This document shows, one piece after another, positions 1-11,709 of a stretch of DNA of 64,000 nucleotides (positions are counted from its first letter, which is position 1; the number at the start of each line of letters is the position of its first letter). Source of the stretch: Litsea cubeba (Eukaryota; Streptophyta; Magnoliopsida; Laurales; Lauraceae); contig CM022946.1 of assembly GCA_012931725.1 (NCBI GenBank), positions 71,879,099 through 71,943,098 on the forward strand. Reading direction: 5' to 3'. The notes beneath the pieces are model-generated. The model was not told the origin of the DNA and made no database searches. It saw nothing but the letters and a program-made list of their open reading frames with translations. The position numbers and the translations under genes are program-made.

Positions 1-972
1 AAAACCTGGGAGAACTCCTAGAAGCTTCCATGGAAGCTGAAACGGTGATTAAAGACCTCAACAGTCAGAAATCATCAAGAAAGAGCCAACCGCCATTGCA
101 ACCTCTAAACCAAAGAAGAAAGAGGTCCTCAATGTGCAGACCAAGCCAGCTCCTCAGCCACCAAAGAAAGCTGAAAACAAAGCTGCTGGTAGAGACCTGA
201 ACTCTCTGATGCCTTCAAAGAACGAGTAGAGAAGAATACCCGTTTGATGAAGATGTTGATGAAATCTTCGGGGCTCTTGTGGCAAACGGCAAGCTCACCT
301 TGCCTGAACCAAAAAGACCGGGTGATGTTGGCAAAACCAACGATCCTCGGTACTGTCCATACCACCAGATGATCTCGCATCCTCTCAATCAATGCTTCGT
401 TGTGAGAGAGAAAAAAATGAGATGTGGAAAACGGAGTCATCACCTTTGACAAAAACTATGGGGTCTGCCTCCGTCAACATGGTGACATGTGGACCAACAT
501 CAAGATCACCGAAGAAGAAGATCACTACTTCCTTCAAGTGATAAACTCAATCGAAGCGTCCGAGGAACTGGTTCCTTACCCGACACCAGACGGACCAACC
601 GATATGGGTACATCCCGATCTCCTGGAAGATGAAAATTGGGAGGTCGTGAAAACAAAGCCTACAGCTCAACAGCGAAGGCAGGCTAGGAAACATCTCCTC
701 AAGCTCAAACGGCAAGAGAAGACCCAGCCAAAACTAGAGGTCAAGAAAAGGCAGAGGCTTCCTCTACCGATTCACTGGAGGTAACAAAAACATCCCTTCC
801 AGAGACTTCAAAGGGGGTAAGGAAATTCACTCTCAGTGATTTCATGCCACCTCAATTTAAAAGAAGCCATGCAGGAGGCATCATACTCTTGCAATTCGGT
901 AGTTGGATTCTCCATTGATGGATACGAATCCAGCGACACCGATGATGGATTCGAACCCAACTACACAGATGA
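1..972 (+). pseudogene. Gag C-terminal half of element A, frameshifted
   Basis: This stretch aligns with the gag ORF of element C (48094-50034, minus strand), but no frame stays open for long. It includes the segment DPRYCPYHQMISHPLNQC at about 340-393, a Cys/His knuckle-like motif that belongs to the Gag nucleocapsid part in this family. Breaks relative to C are mostly one-base losses or gains in short homopolymers, for example near 80, 190, 230 and 415. The N-terminal part of Gag lies before the window. Whether the indels are biological decay or base-calling errors cannot be decided from sequence alone. Confidence 0.75.
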
Positions 973-3408
973 GTGGAGGAATCCCTTGAAACAGGAGAAT
1001 ATCTCTCCGATGAAGAATGGGTTCCTGAGTCTCATCTTATGCCAGTAATCTGGTATAACCCCCTACAGCCACAAGGATCCTGGTCTGATGATGAAGAAGA
1101 CCAAGAGGCTGTACAAGAAAATGCTGCTGACCCAGCACCTCTCATCACTCCAGTGGAAATCAACAATGTTGAGCCACAAAGAGATGATGAAGAAGAAGAT
1201 CCGGCTCCCATGCCTGATCTTGAAGAATATGCAAGGATCTTGCAGCGACTCGCTCTAGAACAAGAGCAAGAACGCGTCAACGAGCCTCCTCGCAATCCAG
1301 AGCCTGAAGTCCCTGAAGACCACCAGGTACATCCTCCCTTAACTCCTGAAAATGGAGAAAATTGCTGGATAGACGATCCTCTCACATCCGAGGATGAGTC
1401 TGACTCCGATCAGGCAACGTCTCCCGTCAGAGCTTCCTGTAATGTGATAATTCGGGATTATAGCTCTTCCGAAGCATCGTCTGATGAGAGCACTTACACT
1501 CCGGCGACGCCTAGCAATATATCTTCTGGAGCCACCTCGTCTCACGTGACTTTCACTGAGATGACACCCTCTCAGGTTTCTTCTCCTGAGACTGTGACTT
1601 CAAAGTTCACACCCTTCCTGACTGAAGAATTCCCAGCCATTGATGCTTGGGACGATGAATTAGTCAACGAAGAAGAAAGATTGCTGGATGCTGTTCAGGA
1701 CTTGTTCCCGGAAAATGCTCCATGCAACACAATCACTGAGGATGGTAACTCTGCTGCTGATGCATCCTCAGCAAATGAAAAACGACAGCCTCTTGATCCT
1801 GAAGACAATCTTCCAAACGAAGACCCTTCTCAAGAAGCTCTCGAAGTTGGTAGAGGCACCCGCTCTGGCCGGGACTACCACAAAAATTACAACCAATCTT
1901 CCTTTACATATGTAAATCCTTCGGGAAAAGATGTTGTAAGCGCCCCTAGTGGCAACAATGATGAACATGCAGGCCCTAAGGAGGCTTTCAAGTATGACTT
2001 GATTGAACACTTCAAGCACATACCTGCACGTCTGCACATCCTAGATTTGTTGCGAATGTCTCCGCACACTCGTGATAATCTCATCTCAGAATTACAAAAA
2101 CTGAATGAGGATGTCGACAAACATGCCCCGCAAGTCCTCCAAATTGAAATGGATTACCGGGTCAAAAACTCAGAAGCCTCCTCAAAGGGAGAAAAGAAGA
2201 AAACTGAGGGATCATGCATTGAATGCCTCTCGGTTAAAAAAGCAGCCAGTGCAACCATCGCCTTCACAAAGGATGACCTCCTACTTGGCGAAACCAGGCA
2301 TAACCGACCCCTGTACTTCACAGGGTATATCAAGGAAATGCCTATGCATAGAGTTCAGATCGACCCAGGTTCTGCACTCAACCTTATCTCCACATCGGCT
2401 CTCGAAGAGTTGGGCATCCCACCCAGCAAACTGAGCCACACATCTGTATCTATCTTTGGATACGATGGGAGTACTCAAAGGCCTATCGGTAAAATCAGGT
2501 TCAAATTGCAGATAGGTGATCTTATCTCTGAGGTCACAGTGTATGCAATAAAGACCCCTTCATGCTACAACATCCTTCTCGGACGCCCTTGGATCCATGA
2601 GAATGGTGTTGTCCCTTCAACTCTACATCAATGCATCAAGTTTGTTGGCGACGACGGCATGATACATCGAGTCTTTGCGGACAGAAAACCCTTCAAAGGT
2701 AAAGAAATCCACTTCGCAGACTCACAGATGTATGAAGGTGAAAAAGAAGAAGAGGAGAAGCATACAGCATCCTTTGCCGAAAATCTTCAGAAAGATAAAG
2801 GCAAAGCTCCTCAACAATCACCGGAAGAAAATAAACCATCCGGTAAATCTGAAGAGAACATTCAAACTCCCTTCATCATCTCCCTCAAATCTTCAAAGCC
2901 TTTGGTCATCACAACTAAAGCGAAGAAGGCAAAACAAAAGCCTGGGGGCAAATTTGTTGTCTCTTTCGTGTCTATCATGCAAGACACGGACTCGGATTCA
3001 GAGCCAGAAGACGACACATCGTCAAGCCAAGCTGACACTCAGCAAGTTCAGCCTGCTCTTACTCCAATGGAGACAACTTCTGACATAGAAGATCCTACGT
3101 CAGCTTCCTTCGTTGTTCCAGCAACTTCAACAAAGGAAAAGCCGATCTTCTTCCATAGATCGGATGCTTCTTCATCAAACTCCATGCTTGAACCTTTCCA
3201 AAATAAAGGTACGCCTCAACTATCCTTATACAGTTCTGTGGCACAAGCTATTATGAAGAAAATGGGCTATGACTGCTCAAAACCCAGTCGGTTTGGGAGA
3301 AGGACGCGGTATTCTCACCCCATTGGGGCCCGTCTTGACCAAAAGCCAGCTGGAAGATTGGAGACTCTACGGCTATGTAGAAAAGTCTTCACACGGGTTA
3401 GGGTATGA
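973..3408 (+). pseudogene. Gag tail, acidic linker and aspartic protease of element A
   Basis: An 811-codon open stretch of the polyprotein; the ATG at 973 is internal and is not the real start. The first ~350 residues are very acidic and Ser/Pro-rich, an unstructured linker. The protease lies near 2340-2640: RVQIDPGSALNLIS carries the catalytic Asp as DPGS rather than the usual DSGS or DTGS, and a later NILLGRPWIHENG matches the retropepsin flap and C-terminal part. A Lys/Glu-rich linker follows. The frame breaks near 3270 through one extra T in element A compared with element C. It shows that gag and protease are in one frame in this family, with no separate pol start. Confidence 0.8.
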
Positions 3409-4232
3409 TCCTGACACTCCCTTGAGACAGTTGACACAAAGGCTTAAAAGTCAATATACTGACCAAGCCTCAACATCTCAAATCCATGAAGACATCGATC
3501 TCCCTGGATATCTCTTTGATGAGTCATCCTGACAAAGATCCAGGAAGCTCATCCAATTGGCACGATTTCTCCGAAAATGAAGAGGAGTTGTCCGATGGCA
3601 CAGACGTGTGGACTTCTGACCCAGAAGAACCCTCATCTCCAAAAGAAGTAGCCTACTTCGACTCGGTTTCAACAGGCGATTGGGATCATCTCATAGCAAG
3701 CCTTGGGAAAATTACCGATCAAGAAGACCCGTGGAAAGGAACAAAACCTTGGTCTGGAAATGCCCTTGAAACCCCAGAAGGTTTCGTTGAGCTGGAAGCC
3801 TCCGAAAATATTGTGGAGGAACCACCTTCGAACCTTCCAACAGAAGATCCTGTTCAAAAGATAGACTTGGGAACACCAGATAACCCACGTCCTGTATTCA
3901 TAAGCAAGAATATAAAGGATGATGAGTTACCCGAGTATATCGCTTTTCTTCGTGAGTTCGTTGATTGCTTTGCATGGTCTTATGCTGAAATGCCAGGCTT
4001 AGACCCCAAAATAGCAGTTCACAAACTCAATCTTCAAGAAGACATCAAGCCTGTCAAGCAAGGCCAAAGAAGATTCCGTCCAGATGTGATGGATAAAATT
4101 GAACAAGAAGTTCAAAAACTCAAAAGCGTCGGCTTCATCCGTGAGGAACAACATCCTGAATGGTTGGCCAACATTGTCCCCGTGACAAAGAAAAATGGGC
4201 AGATCAGGGTCTGTATTAACTATGGAGACTGA
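3409..4232 (+). pseudogene. Linker and N-terminal reverse transcriptase segment, element A
   Basis: Two short frames (to 3532, then 3486-4232) continue the polyprotein after frameshifts. An extra T near 3530 breaks the first; a lost base near 4218 ends the second at CINYGD. The segment holds an acidic linker and the start of the reverse transcriptase: the KQGQRRFRPDVMDKIEQEVQ region and WLANIVPVTKKNGQIRVC, the fingers-domain motif preceding the DLN block. Element C has the same region open. This copy cannot make a continuous polymerase. Confidence 0.75.
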
Positions 4233-4660
4233 ATGGCGCATGCCCTAAAGATGAATTTCCGCTCCCCATACCAGAGGTAATGATTGATAATACCTGTGGA
4301 TTCGAGCGAATGACATTCATGGATGGTTTCTCTGGCTACAATCAGATAAAGATGCATCCTGAGGATGAAAAACATACATCCTTTCGAACCCCATTTGGCG
4401 TGTATTGCTACACTGTCATGCCATTCGGTTTGAAGAATGCTGGTGCCACATATCAGAGGGCTATGATGAAAATATTCCAAGATATGCAGCACAAGACGGT
4501 TGAATGTTACGTTGATGACCTCGCCGTCAAAAGCAAAAGAAAAGAAGATCATCTCGAAAACCTTCGAGAAGTCTTCCTCCGGCTTCGCAAACACAAACTG
4601 CGAATGAATCCATTGAAATGCTTCTTCGGCGTCTCGTCGGTAAGTTCCTCGGATTCTTAG
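4233..4660 (+). pseudogene. Reverse transcriptase core (YVDD) of element A
   Basis: An open segment from about 4280 holds MTFMDGFSGYNQIKMHPED, then VMPFGLKNAGATYQRAM and the catalytic CYVDDLAVKS near 4508. These are blocks 3 to 5 of Ty3/gypsy reverse transcriptase, with YVDD as active site and the upstream Asp in FMDGFSG. It stops at 4660 because one G is missing from the GGG-run found at the same place in element C. The next frame takes over at about 4630. Confidence 0.85.
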
Positions 4661-7185
4661 TTCGGAAAGCTGGAATAGAGCTTGACCCCATAAAAGTCAA
4701 AGCCATTCTAGAAATGCCCTCTCCAAGAACCTTGAGAGAACTTAAAGGGCTTCAAGGGAGATTAGCCTACATCAGACGGTTCATCTCCAATCTTTCGGGG
4801 AAATGCCGTCCATTCTCCCGGTTGATGAAAAAAGGTGTAAACTTTGTCTGGGATGCTGACTGTGAAGCTGCTTTCCAAGACATCAAGTCATACCTGACAA
4901 AACCTCCAGTGTTAGCTGCTCCTACCACTGGAAAACCATTCATCTTGTACACAAGAGCCCTTGATCACTCTTTGGGAGCTCTGCTTGCGCAAGAAAATGA
5001 TCAAAGAAAAGAAGCTGCTCTATATTACCTCAGCCGCATGCTAGTAGGTGCAGAGCATCGCTACTCTCCAGTCGAAAAAGAATGTCTTGCAGTGATGTTC
5101 GCCGTACAAAAGCTGCGTCACTACTTGCTTTCCAACACAGTCTACCTGGTCTCGAGGGTCAACCTCTTGAAGGTCCTTGTCACAAAGGCAGGTTCTCTCA
5201 ATGCTCGACTGGTAAAATGGTCCATCCTTCTGTCACAATTTGATATTAGGTATGTACCACAAAAAGCAATCAAAGGGCAAGCTCTAGCGGACTTCCTCGC
5301 AGAGCATCCATTGCCTAAAGATTCTCCACTCAGAGATGATCTCCCAGACGAACCCGTCTACAATGTGGAGACTTTCTCACAAAGTGCCTCCTGGGATATG
5401 TACTTTGACGGTGCAACCAGGACAAATGAAAAAAGACAGCTGATCTCGGGAGTTGGCATCCTCTTTGTTAGCCCCGACAAATACATGATTCCACACGCTT
5501 TCTCGCTACTGGAACCATGCACAAACAATGCAGCTGAATATCAAGCTCTGATCTTAGGATTGGAACTCGCCATCGAATCCGGTATCACCATGCTGGAAGT
5601 CTTTGGAGACTCTCAACTGATCGTCAACCAGATGAATCAGAAATTTGAAGTCAGGAAGCCAGATCTGTTGCCCTACTACAACAAGGCACAATCACTTCTG
5701 CAAAAGTTTGACATCTGTCACATCACCCACATTCGTAGAGGTGAAAACATACGTGCAGATGCCCTAGCCGGACTTGCCGCATCCATGGCAATCCAGGAAG
5801 GGGAAAACATGCAAATCACAGTGTGCGAAAGGAGAGTCCTTCCTCCTCTTAACACACACCAAGCAGTTGCTGAATGCCACCAAGTGGTCGGAAGTCGGAT
5901 TTCAATCCTTCAAACTTCAATTGGCGACTGGAGGGATCCGTTCATTGATTACATTATGTTCGGAATCCTACCTGAAGATCCAAAAGAACGGGTAAGCATC
6001 CAAAGGCGAACCCCAAGCTTCCATTTGGATATTCCATCAAAAATCCTTTACAGGAAATCCTTCAACGGAGTACTTCTACGCTGCTTGTCACAACAAGAGG
6101 CTGAAGAAACACTCAAAGAAGTTCATGCTGGTCTTTGTGGAGCTCATCAGGCTGGACCTAAGCTCTATGATCAGATAAAAAGGTTAGGATATTACTGGCC
6201 TACCATGGTAGCTGACGCAATGCAATTTGCTAAGCGCTGCCAACAATGCCAAGTTCATGGAGATTACATTCACATGCCTCCAGAATGGCTACATCCTACA
6301 GCGATCTCATGGCCTTTCGAAGCCTGGGGTATGGACATCATAGGTCCTATTTCTCCCCCTTCAAGCAAAGGTCATCGCTTCATCTTCGCCGCTACGGATT
6401 ACTTCTCCAAGTGGTCAGAAGCATTTGCGTTTAACGAAATGAAGACCTCATCAGTCCTTCAGTTCCTACGCACCAACATCATTTGTCGTTTCGGCATACC
6501 CAAAAGATTCGTCCATGATAACGGACCACAGTTCCGGGATCATCGATTCTACAGGTTCTGCGACAAATACAAAATCCAAAGCTGTCCTTCAACTCCATAC
6601 AATCCGGCAGCAAACGGGTTAGCAGAAGCTTTCAACAAGACACTCTGCAAAATCCTCAAAAAAATGGTCTCTAGTCACAAAAGAGACTGGAGCGACAAAA
6701 TGTCTGAAGCTTTGTGGGCCTATCGAACCACCGTTCGAGGACCAACCCATAGCACACCATTCTCCTTGGTCTATGGATGCGAAGCTGTCGTGCCCTTGGA
6801 AGTACAAATTCCTTCCTTGAGGGTATCCTTACAAAATGACATGACTCAAGAAAGCAATGTCAAATTGCGACTCCATGAGCTGGACAATCTCGATGAGAGA
6901 CGGCTCGAAGCTCAACAAAGCATTGAACTTTACCAAGCACGTATGGCAGGATCTTTCGATAAAAAGGTCAGACAACGCGCCTACAAAAAGAATGACTTGG
7001 TTCTTGCGGTAAAAAGACCAATGGTCTTCGCTCACAAGTCAAAAGGCAAATTCGAGCCAAAATGGGAGGGACCCTACGTCATCGACAAAGTTTTCTCCAA
7101 TGGCGCATACGCACTCCTAAACATGGAAGGTGACAGATGTATGCTGCCCATCAATGGCAAGTTCTTAAAGCGGTACTACCCTTGA
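4618..7185 (+). CDS. RT connection, RNase H, archaeal-type RNase H and integrase of element A
   Basis: The 855-codon C-terminal part of the polyprotein; translation would start further upstream in an intact copy, so 4618 is only the frame entry. In order: RT thumb (GIELDPIKVKAILEMPSP), Ty3 RNase H (KPFILYTRALDHSLGALLAQ, HRYSPVEKECLA), archaeal-type RNase H (MYFDGATRTN, NNAAEYQAL, VFGDSQLIVNQ, RADALAG), integrase zinc finger (HAGLCGAH then CQQC) and DDE core (GMDIIGP, VHDNGPQF, GLAEAFNKTL), then a basic C-terminal domain. The second RNase H marks the Tat lineage. The stop TGA at 7183 is followed by noncoding repeats. The polypeptide is nearly the same as the end of element C's pol. Confidence 0.9.
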   Translation: MLLRRLVGKFLGFLVRKAGIELDPIKVKAILEMPSPRTLRELKGLQGRLAYIRRFISNLSGKCRPFSRLMKKGVNFVWDADCEAAFQDIKSYLTKPPVLAAPTTGKPFILYTRALDHSLGALLAQENDQRKEAALYYLSRMLVGAEHRYSPVEKECLAVMFAVQKLRHYLLSNTVYLVSRVNLLKVLVTKAGSLNARLVKWSILLSQFDIRYVPQKAIKGQALADFLAEHPLPKDSPLRDDLPDEPVYNVETFSQSASWDMYFDGATRTNEKRQLISGVGILFVSPDKYMIPHAFSLLEPCTNNAAEYQALILGLELAIESGITMLEVFGDSQLIVNQMNQKFEVRKPDLLPYYNKAQSLLQKFDICHITHIRRGENIRADALAGLAASMAIQEGENMQITVCERRVLPPLNTHQAVAECHQVVGSRISILQTSIGDWRDPFIDYIMFGILPEDPKERVSIQRRTPSFHLDIPSKILYRKSFNGVLLRCLSQQEAEETLKEVHAGLCGAHQAGPKLYDQIKRLGYYWPTMVADAMQFAKRCQQCQVHGDYIHMPPEWLHPTAISWPFEAWGMDIIGPISPPSSKGHRFIFAATDYFSKWSEAFAFNEMKTSSVLQFLRTNIICRFGIPKRFVHDNGPQFRDHRFYRFCDKYKIQSCPSTPYNPAANGLAEAFNKTLCKILKKMVSSHKRDWSDKMSEALWAYRTTVRGPTHSTPFSLVYGCEAVVPLEVQIPSLRVSLQNDMTQESNVKLRLHELDNLDERRLEAQQSIELYQARMAGSFDKKVRQRAYKKNDLVLAVKRPMVFAHKSKGKFEPKWEGPYVIDKVFSNGAYALLNMEGDRCMLPINGKFLKRYYP

Positions 7186-7557
7186 AGACTTACCCAACTG
7201 GGTAAGAGCAATGCCTGTATGGCCAAAACCGGTTTCCAGGTACACGCTCGCTAAACCCACCCTTTTTTTAGAATTTTCATGTCAAATATTGAAATTTCTA
7301 GAAATCTAAAACTAATGTTTACTTTCATCGTTTCATTGTTCAAAAAAAATATATATATATATATCCAAGTTTAGGAACCTTTCCCTAACTTGACCAAAAT
7401 TTCCAACCCTTGAACCCAAAATTCATGGTTTGAAACAAAATCCGGATTCAGGGATTTCCACCCTAGTCCACCCTGCCTTTTACCGCCAAAATGGTTTTAG
7501 GTCAAAACTTATGACCCTCGTGTCTTTAAACAAAAAAAAATGGTTTTTCAAAAACCG
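7186..7557. other. AT-rich spacer after pol, element A
   Basis: No gene is seen. It holds a short AT run near 7350 and homopolymer runs, and corresponds to 41690-42047 in element C. Confidence 0.6.
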
Positions 7558-8012
7558 CGAGGAAGCGACGCTTAGTCGATACTCGCACAAATCGGAAGCA
7601 AGCGAACCATGTTCGACACTTCCAAAATCGCAGGGAAGCGACATTTCGTCGATACTTGCAAAATCCAAAACCGTGGAAACGCAACATTTCAGTTGATATC
7701 CACAACCCAAATTTCAAAGGTTCGAAAAAACCTAAAAAACTGTGGAGACGCAACATTTCAGTTGATATCCATGACCCAAAGGTTCGAGAAAACCACAAAT
7801 TTCAAAAATCGTGGGGAAACGACATCAAGTCAGTACCCGCAAAACCAAAATTTTTGAAAAGCAAGGATGCGACATTCCATCGATACTTGCACCCAAATCC
7901 GCGAGGATGCGACATTCCATCGATACTCGCAACCGAATGAGCAAGGATGCGACATTCCATCGATACTTGCAAGAACATTCAGCAGGGAGGCGACTTTTAG
8001 TCGATACTTGCA
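7558..8012 (+). repeat. Tandem array of CGAC-N5-GTCG units, element A
   Basis: About nine degenerate copies spaced roughly 40-70 bp apart. Each has a core such as GCGACATTTCGTCGATACTT. The arms CGAC and GTCG are inverted repeats around a five-base loop; at 7680 and 7750 the unit reads CAACATTTCAGTTG, where both arms have changed together. Element C has the same array at 41285-41675. It lies just downstream of the integrase stop in the transcribed 3' region. Hypervariable tandem repeats in this position are known from Ogre-type elements. Confidence 0.8.
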
Positions 8013-8027
8013 TTTTTTGAAAACCAA

Positions 8028-8361
8028 ACCGGCTATAAATGCCATCAAAACAGGCTATAAATGCCACAAACCGGCTATCAATGCCACCAAAAACAAAACC
8101 GGCTATCAATGCCACACAAACAAAAAACTTGGATTTCAAAAAAAAAAAAAAATGGCTATCAATGCCACCAAAACAAAACAGGCTATCAATGCCACCAAAA
8201 ACCGGCTATAGATGCCACAAAACAAACCGGCTATCAATGCCACCAAAATTGGCTATAGACGCCACAAACAAAAAAAAAAACTCGGCTATCAATGCCACAA
8301 GAAAAGCTGGCTCTCATGCCAAAATTGGCTTCCATGCCACAAACAAAAACCTGGCTTTCAT
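8028..8361 (+). repeat. Tandem array of GGC-(N)-GCC units, element A
   Basis: More than ten copies of a short unit: GGCTATAAATGCC, GGCTATCAATGCC, GGCTATAGATGCC, then GGCTCTCATGCC and GGCTTTCATGCC. They are separated by short A-rich linkers. The GGC and GCC ends are constant while the centre varies. The same motif occurs four times in the LTR (15443-15520). Reading frames through it are low-complexity and I do not call them genes. Confidence 0.85.
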
Positions 8362-8474
8362 GCCAAAACAATCATTTGACAAAAGATTTTCACAAAATGA
8401 CAACCTTTTGATCAAATCCCATTTAGCAATTACTTTTATCACAAAAAGATTAAAGTGAGCGTAGGGATAACAAA

Positions 8475-8665
8475 AAGAAAGTGTTCACAAGCACTACGAA
8501 AAAAAAGAGTACCAAAAAAATACATGTGGTACCAAAAAAAAAAGTGTTCACAAGCACTACGAAAAAAAAAAGGTACCAAAAAAATGCATGTGGTACCAAA
8601 AAAAAAGTGTTCACAAGCACTACAAAAAATAAGTACCAAAAAAAAATACAAGTGGTACCAAAAAA
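8475..8665 (+). repeat. Three ~60-bp tandem units with GTGTTCACAAGCAC, element A
   Basis: Each unit has GTGTTCACAAGCACTAC, an A-run, a GTACC and ACATGTGGTACC, then another A-run. Element C has the same block at 40535-40690. It lies between the sense 3' region and the end of the antisense gene, so it could serve the 3' ends of both convergent transcripts; that role is inference. Confidence 0.75.
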
Positions 8666-11600
8666 AAAAAAAAGAAAAGAAAGAAGGATGGTTTCTGTAT
8701 ACAGGAGCTCAATCAAAAATGGTCTCCAGCCAAGAGTTCAGCTCCCCAAGCAGACTTTTAGCCTCAGCCGTCAAGGATTCCAAGGCACGCTTCTTCAGGA
8801 ACTTGCCATGAGATGCTGGAGTGGGCTGTACCCCTTCTCTCACACCAGGAAGCTTACCTCGAGCAGCTTGCCATTGTTCATCCTCATCAGACTTCCTTTT
8901 GAGAACCCGTTCGGCCTCTGCAACCTGGTGAATCAGGGCACTCTCCCTGTCGCGAGCTTCTATTATGGCAGTCCACTTGGCAGCGACTTGTGCCTGCAGA
9001 TGCTCAAGACGTTTCCTGGCCTCATCGACCTCCCTATCAAGGATGTTAAGGTCATGTGTCAGCCCGATGATGGTTAGCTCTTCTTTATTCCTCTTTCGGA
9101 CTGCCACCTTCCTGCTTTCTGTAGCCTCATCCAGGTCAGACTTAGCCTTATCAGCAGGATCCAGGAACATCTCCTTGAAGAACTGGTCATCAGCCAAACT
9201 CACGGTCTCAAACCACTTGTCACCCAGTGCAATGATCCTATCAACGATCGCCCTGGCACCTGTGACATCCAGACCAGCCTCTTCAGCATCACTGAGAATC
9301 TCCTGCACATGCTGGATCATGCCATCCGACTTCCCAAGGCCCTTTCCAGATGCCAGCTTCACATCAAGCTCCTTCCTGGAAAGTCCCCGATATGCCGAGA
9401 AGCTCTCCGCGAACCACTTCGCAAAGCCGGCAGTCCGGGAAGTCAGCAAAACAGGATAAGAAATCATGGCTGTAGTGTCTTCAGCACTATAGAAAGCCCA
9501 TGCATTTCTCCCGTCCTGTAAGCCTCCAAAGCGCTTCACCATACTTGAAGGCGCTCCAACAACGCCTTGAGAAAAGCCAAGTTGCAAAGCAAAGCGAGAA
9601 GGTACATACGGCTGGATATCGACGAAAAGATGTCTGCGGTACACCATCGTGCCGACACGTATGCTGAAAAGCCACTCTCTCTCTGCATTTGTCAAAGAAT
9701 AATGCCTTCCCGACCCCGCCCTGGTAGAGTCTCGGGAGGCACCAAAATCAAAAGCCTTCTTCCGCAACTCCGGAGAAAGCTTTACTGAAGATTGCCCCAT
9801 CTCGACGTCCCTGAACCGTCGGATCCTCATGCGGGCAAACAAAAGTGATTCGGACACGGCTTTGCCCTTAGCCAGTCGAATCATCAGAGGATCATCATCC
9901 TGAGCAGCACCCAGCCGATGGAAGCCAGGACAGTGGTATACATACCACGAATAAAAGACATGGGCTGAAAATACCCTATTCATAGGAAGCCCAAGCCGAA
10001 CCAAAAAAGCAGCAGCCTGCAGTTCGGTACACAGGTAGGAGTAAAGAGCTGGCACCAAAGCAAGCTGCTCTCCAAACGCCATCTGACAAGCCGGAAAAAT
10101 ACAATGCGGCCTGATGTGCGTTCCATCTCCTCCAGCAAACACAGCCTCACCAAGCCAATAAGTGAGGTAAACAGCGAGATCTCTCCGCAGTGCAATGTCA
10201 GGACATATGGCGTTTGTACTTGCACAGAAATCTCTCAACTCTTCTTGCATGGCCAAGATCTTCTTTGGATCCTGAGCTCCGGCTTCCTGAGTCATGCTAT
10301 CAGAAGACTCCCTACTATCAAAAAAGTTAGGGAATGAAGAGCTAAAACTCTTCCAGCTGCTGGATCTAACTTTCGAACCCCCCTTCTCCTTCAAAAAATC
10401 ATAGAAGGCGACGAGCTAAAAGTATAGAAGCCTAAACTCCTCAGACTGCCCCTCGAGGACGCTGTCAATCGGCATAAACTCCTCATAGAGTTTGCCGAGG
10501 ATGGGCAATCCGGTAATGGCGCTCAGCTCCTTCAAAGAAAAACCAATCTCACCATTCGTCACAACGAAGGTATTGGTTTGTGGAAGGAATGACTCCAGCA
10601 TAGCCATGAAGGCCTCGTCGGAAAAGATCACGGTCTCCCTAAAGGCGCGGACCGCATCAAAAATCCCGGCTTCCTTCAAAACGGCGCCACCAATCAGCAG
10701 GACGCGATCAGTCCACGACTTCCACTCGGAGTCAGCATTGAAGCGGCCACGAAGTCGGAAAGGCTTGATCCAATTGCTGCCGTCACCACTGAAAATACCA
10801 AGGCCCACCGGTCTCAAATCGACCGACGGATAATCAGAGCCCTGGTAGCCGCTGGATGGCATCAACTAGTCCATGTCAACAGGCGACCTCTCCGTATATC
10901 CAGGAGAACCGCCGACAAAAACCCCGGTCTTGATTACATTTGTCCTTCTCACCCAACTTGGAGGATCTTCCCTCTTAGGGCACGTGGGGGCAAGGCTCAG
11001 AATCGAGATGGTGCGATCAAACATCGACCGGGTAGTAACAGTCTTCTTCTCACCATCTGCTGTGAAGGAAAACTGAAAACATCTCCTCTGGTATGTCATG
11101 TCATCAGGGACTGCATCACCAAAGAAGAAGGTAGGCTTGGGCAAAACGCTCTGATCTTCCATCACCCATGGACGACTGCTTACCATGATCTTATAGAATT
11201 CCTCTCCCTTGAGAGCGATCAGTCGCTGCCTCATCTCATCTCTGTTGAGGGAGTCGCACTCTTCCAGATTTCTCTCAACATACTGGACCTTCTCAAAAGC
11301 CTGCTGAACGGCCGGATTAGAAGATCTAGAAGATCGACGAGGTACGCTTGTAGCAGGCTCTTTACCCTTGTTCGCTCTGGAGGAACCACCTGAAAAGGAT
11401 GGAAAAGAAAAAGATCAAACATCAAAATGACAGAATCTCGCTAAAAAAAATCTGGCGAAATTTTGACATGATGACGGGGCAATTCCGAAGAAAAGGAACT
11501 ATCCCGAAAGAAATAAGAAAGCTTGAAGATGGGCTCAACATCGCTGCGAGCTCCGAAACTCCAAACTTTCGAAACCTAAAAGTCTCCGCAAAATCAGGAA

Positions 11601-11709
11601 GGGCTCAACATTACTGCGAGCTCCAAGTTCCCAAATTTGCAAAAACTTTAAGGTATGCTATCACATCATGCTACAAATTTAATTTACAAATTAAAGGCAT
11701 GCATGAACA

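Noticed and set aside
7558..8361. Regularly spaced short repeats resembling a CRISPR array
   Set aside because: Units and spacings vary, spacers are A-rich or absent, and the array sits in the 3' region of a plant retrotransposon in two copies.
8039..8458. 139-codon frame with repeated INATKN motifs
   Set aside because: Read-through of the GGC-N-GCC array; no start context, not conserved in frame in C.
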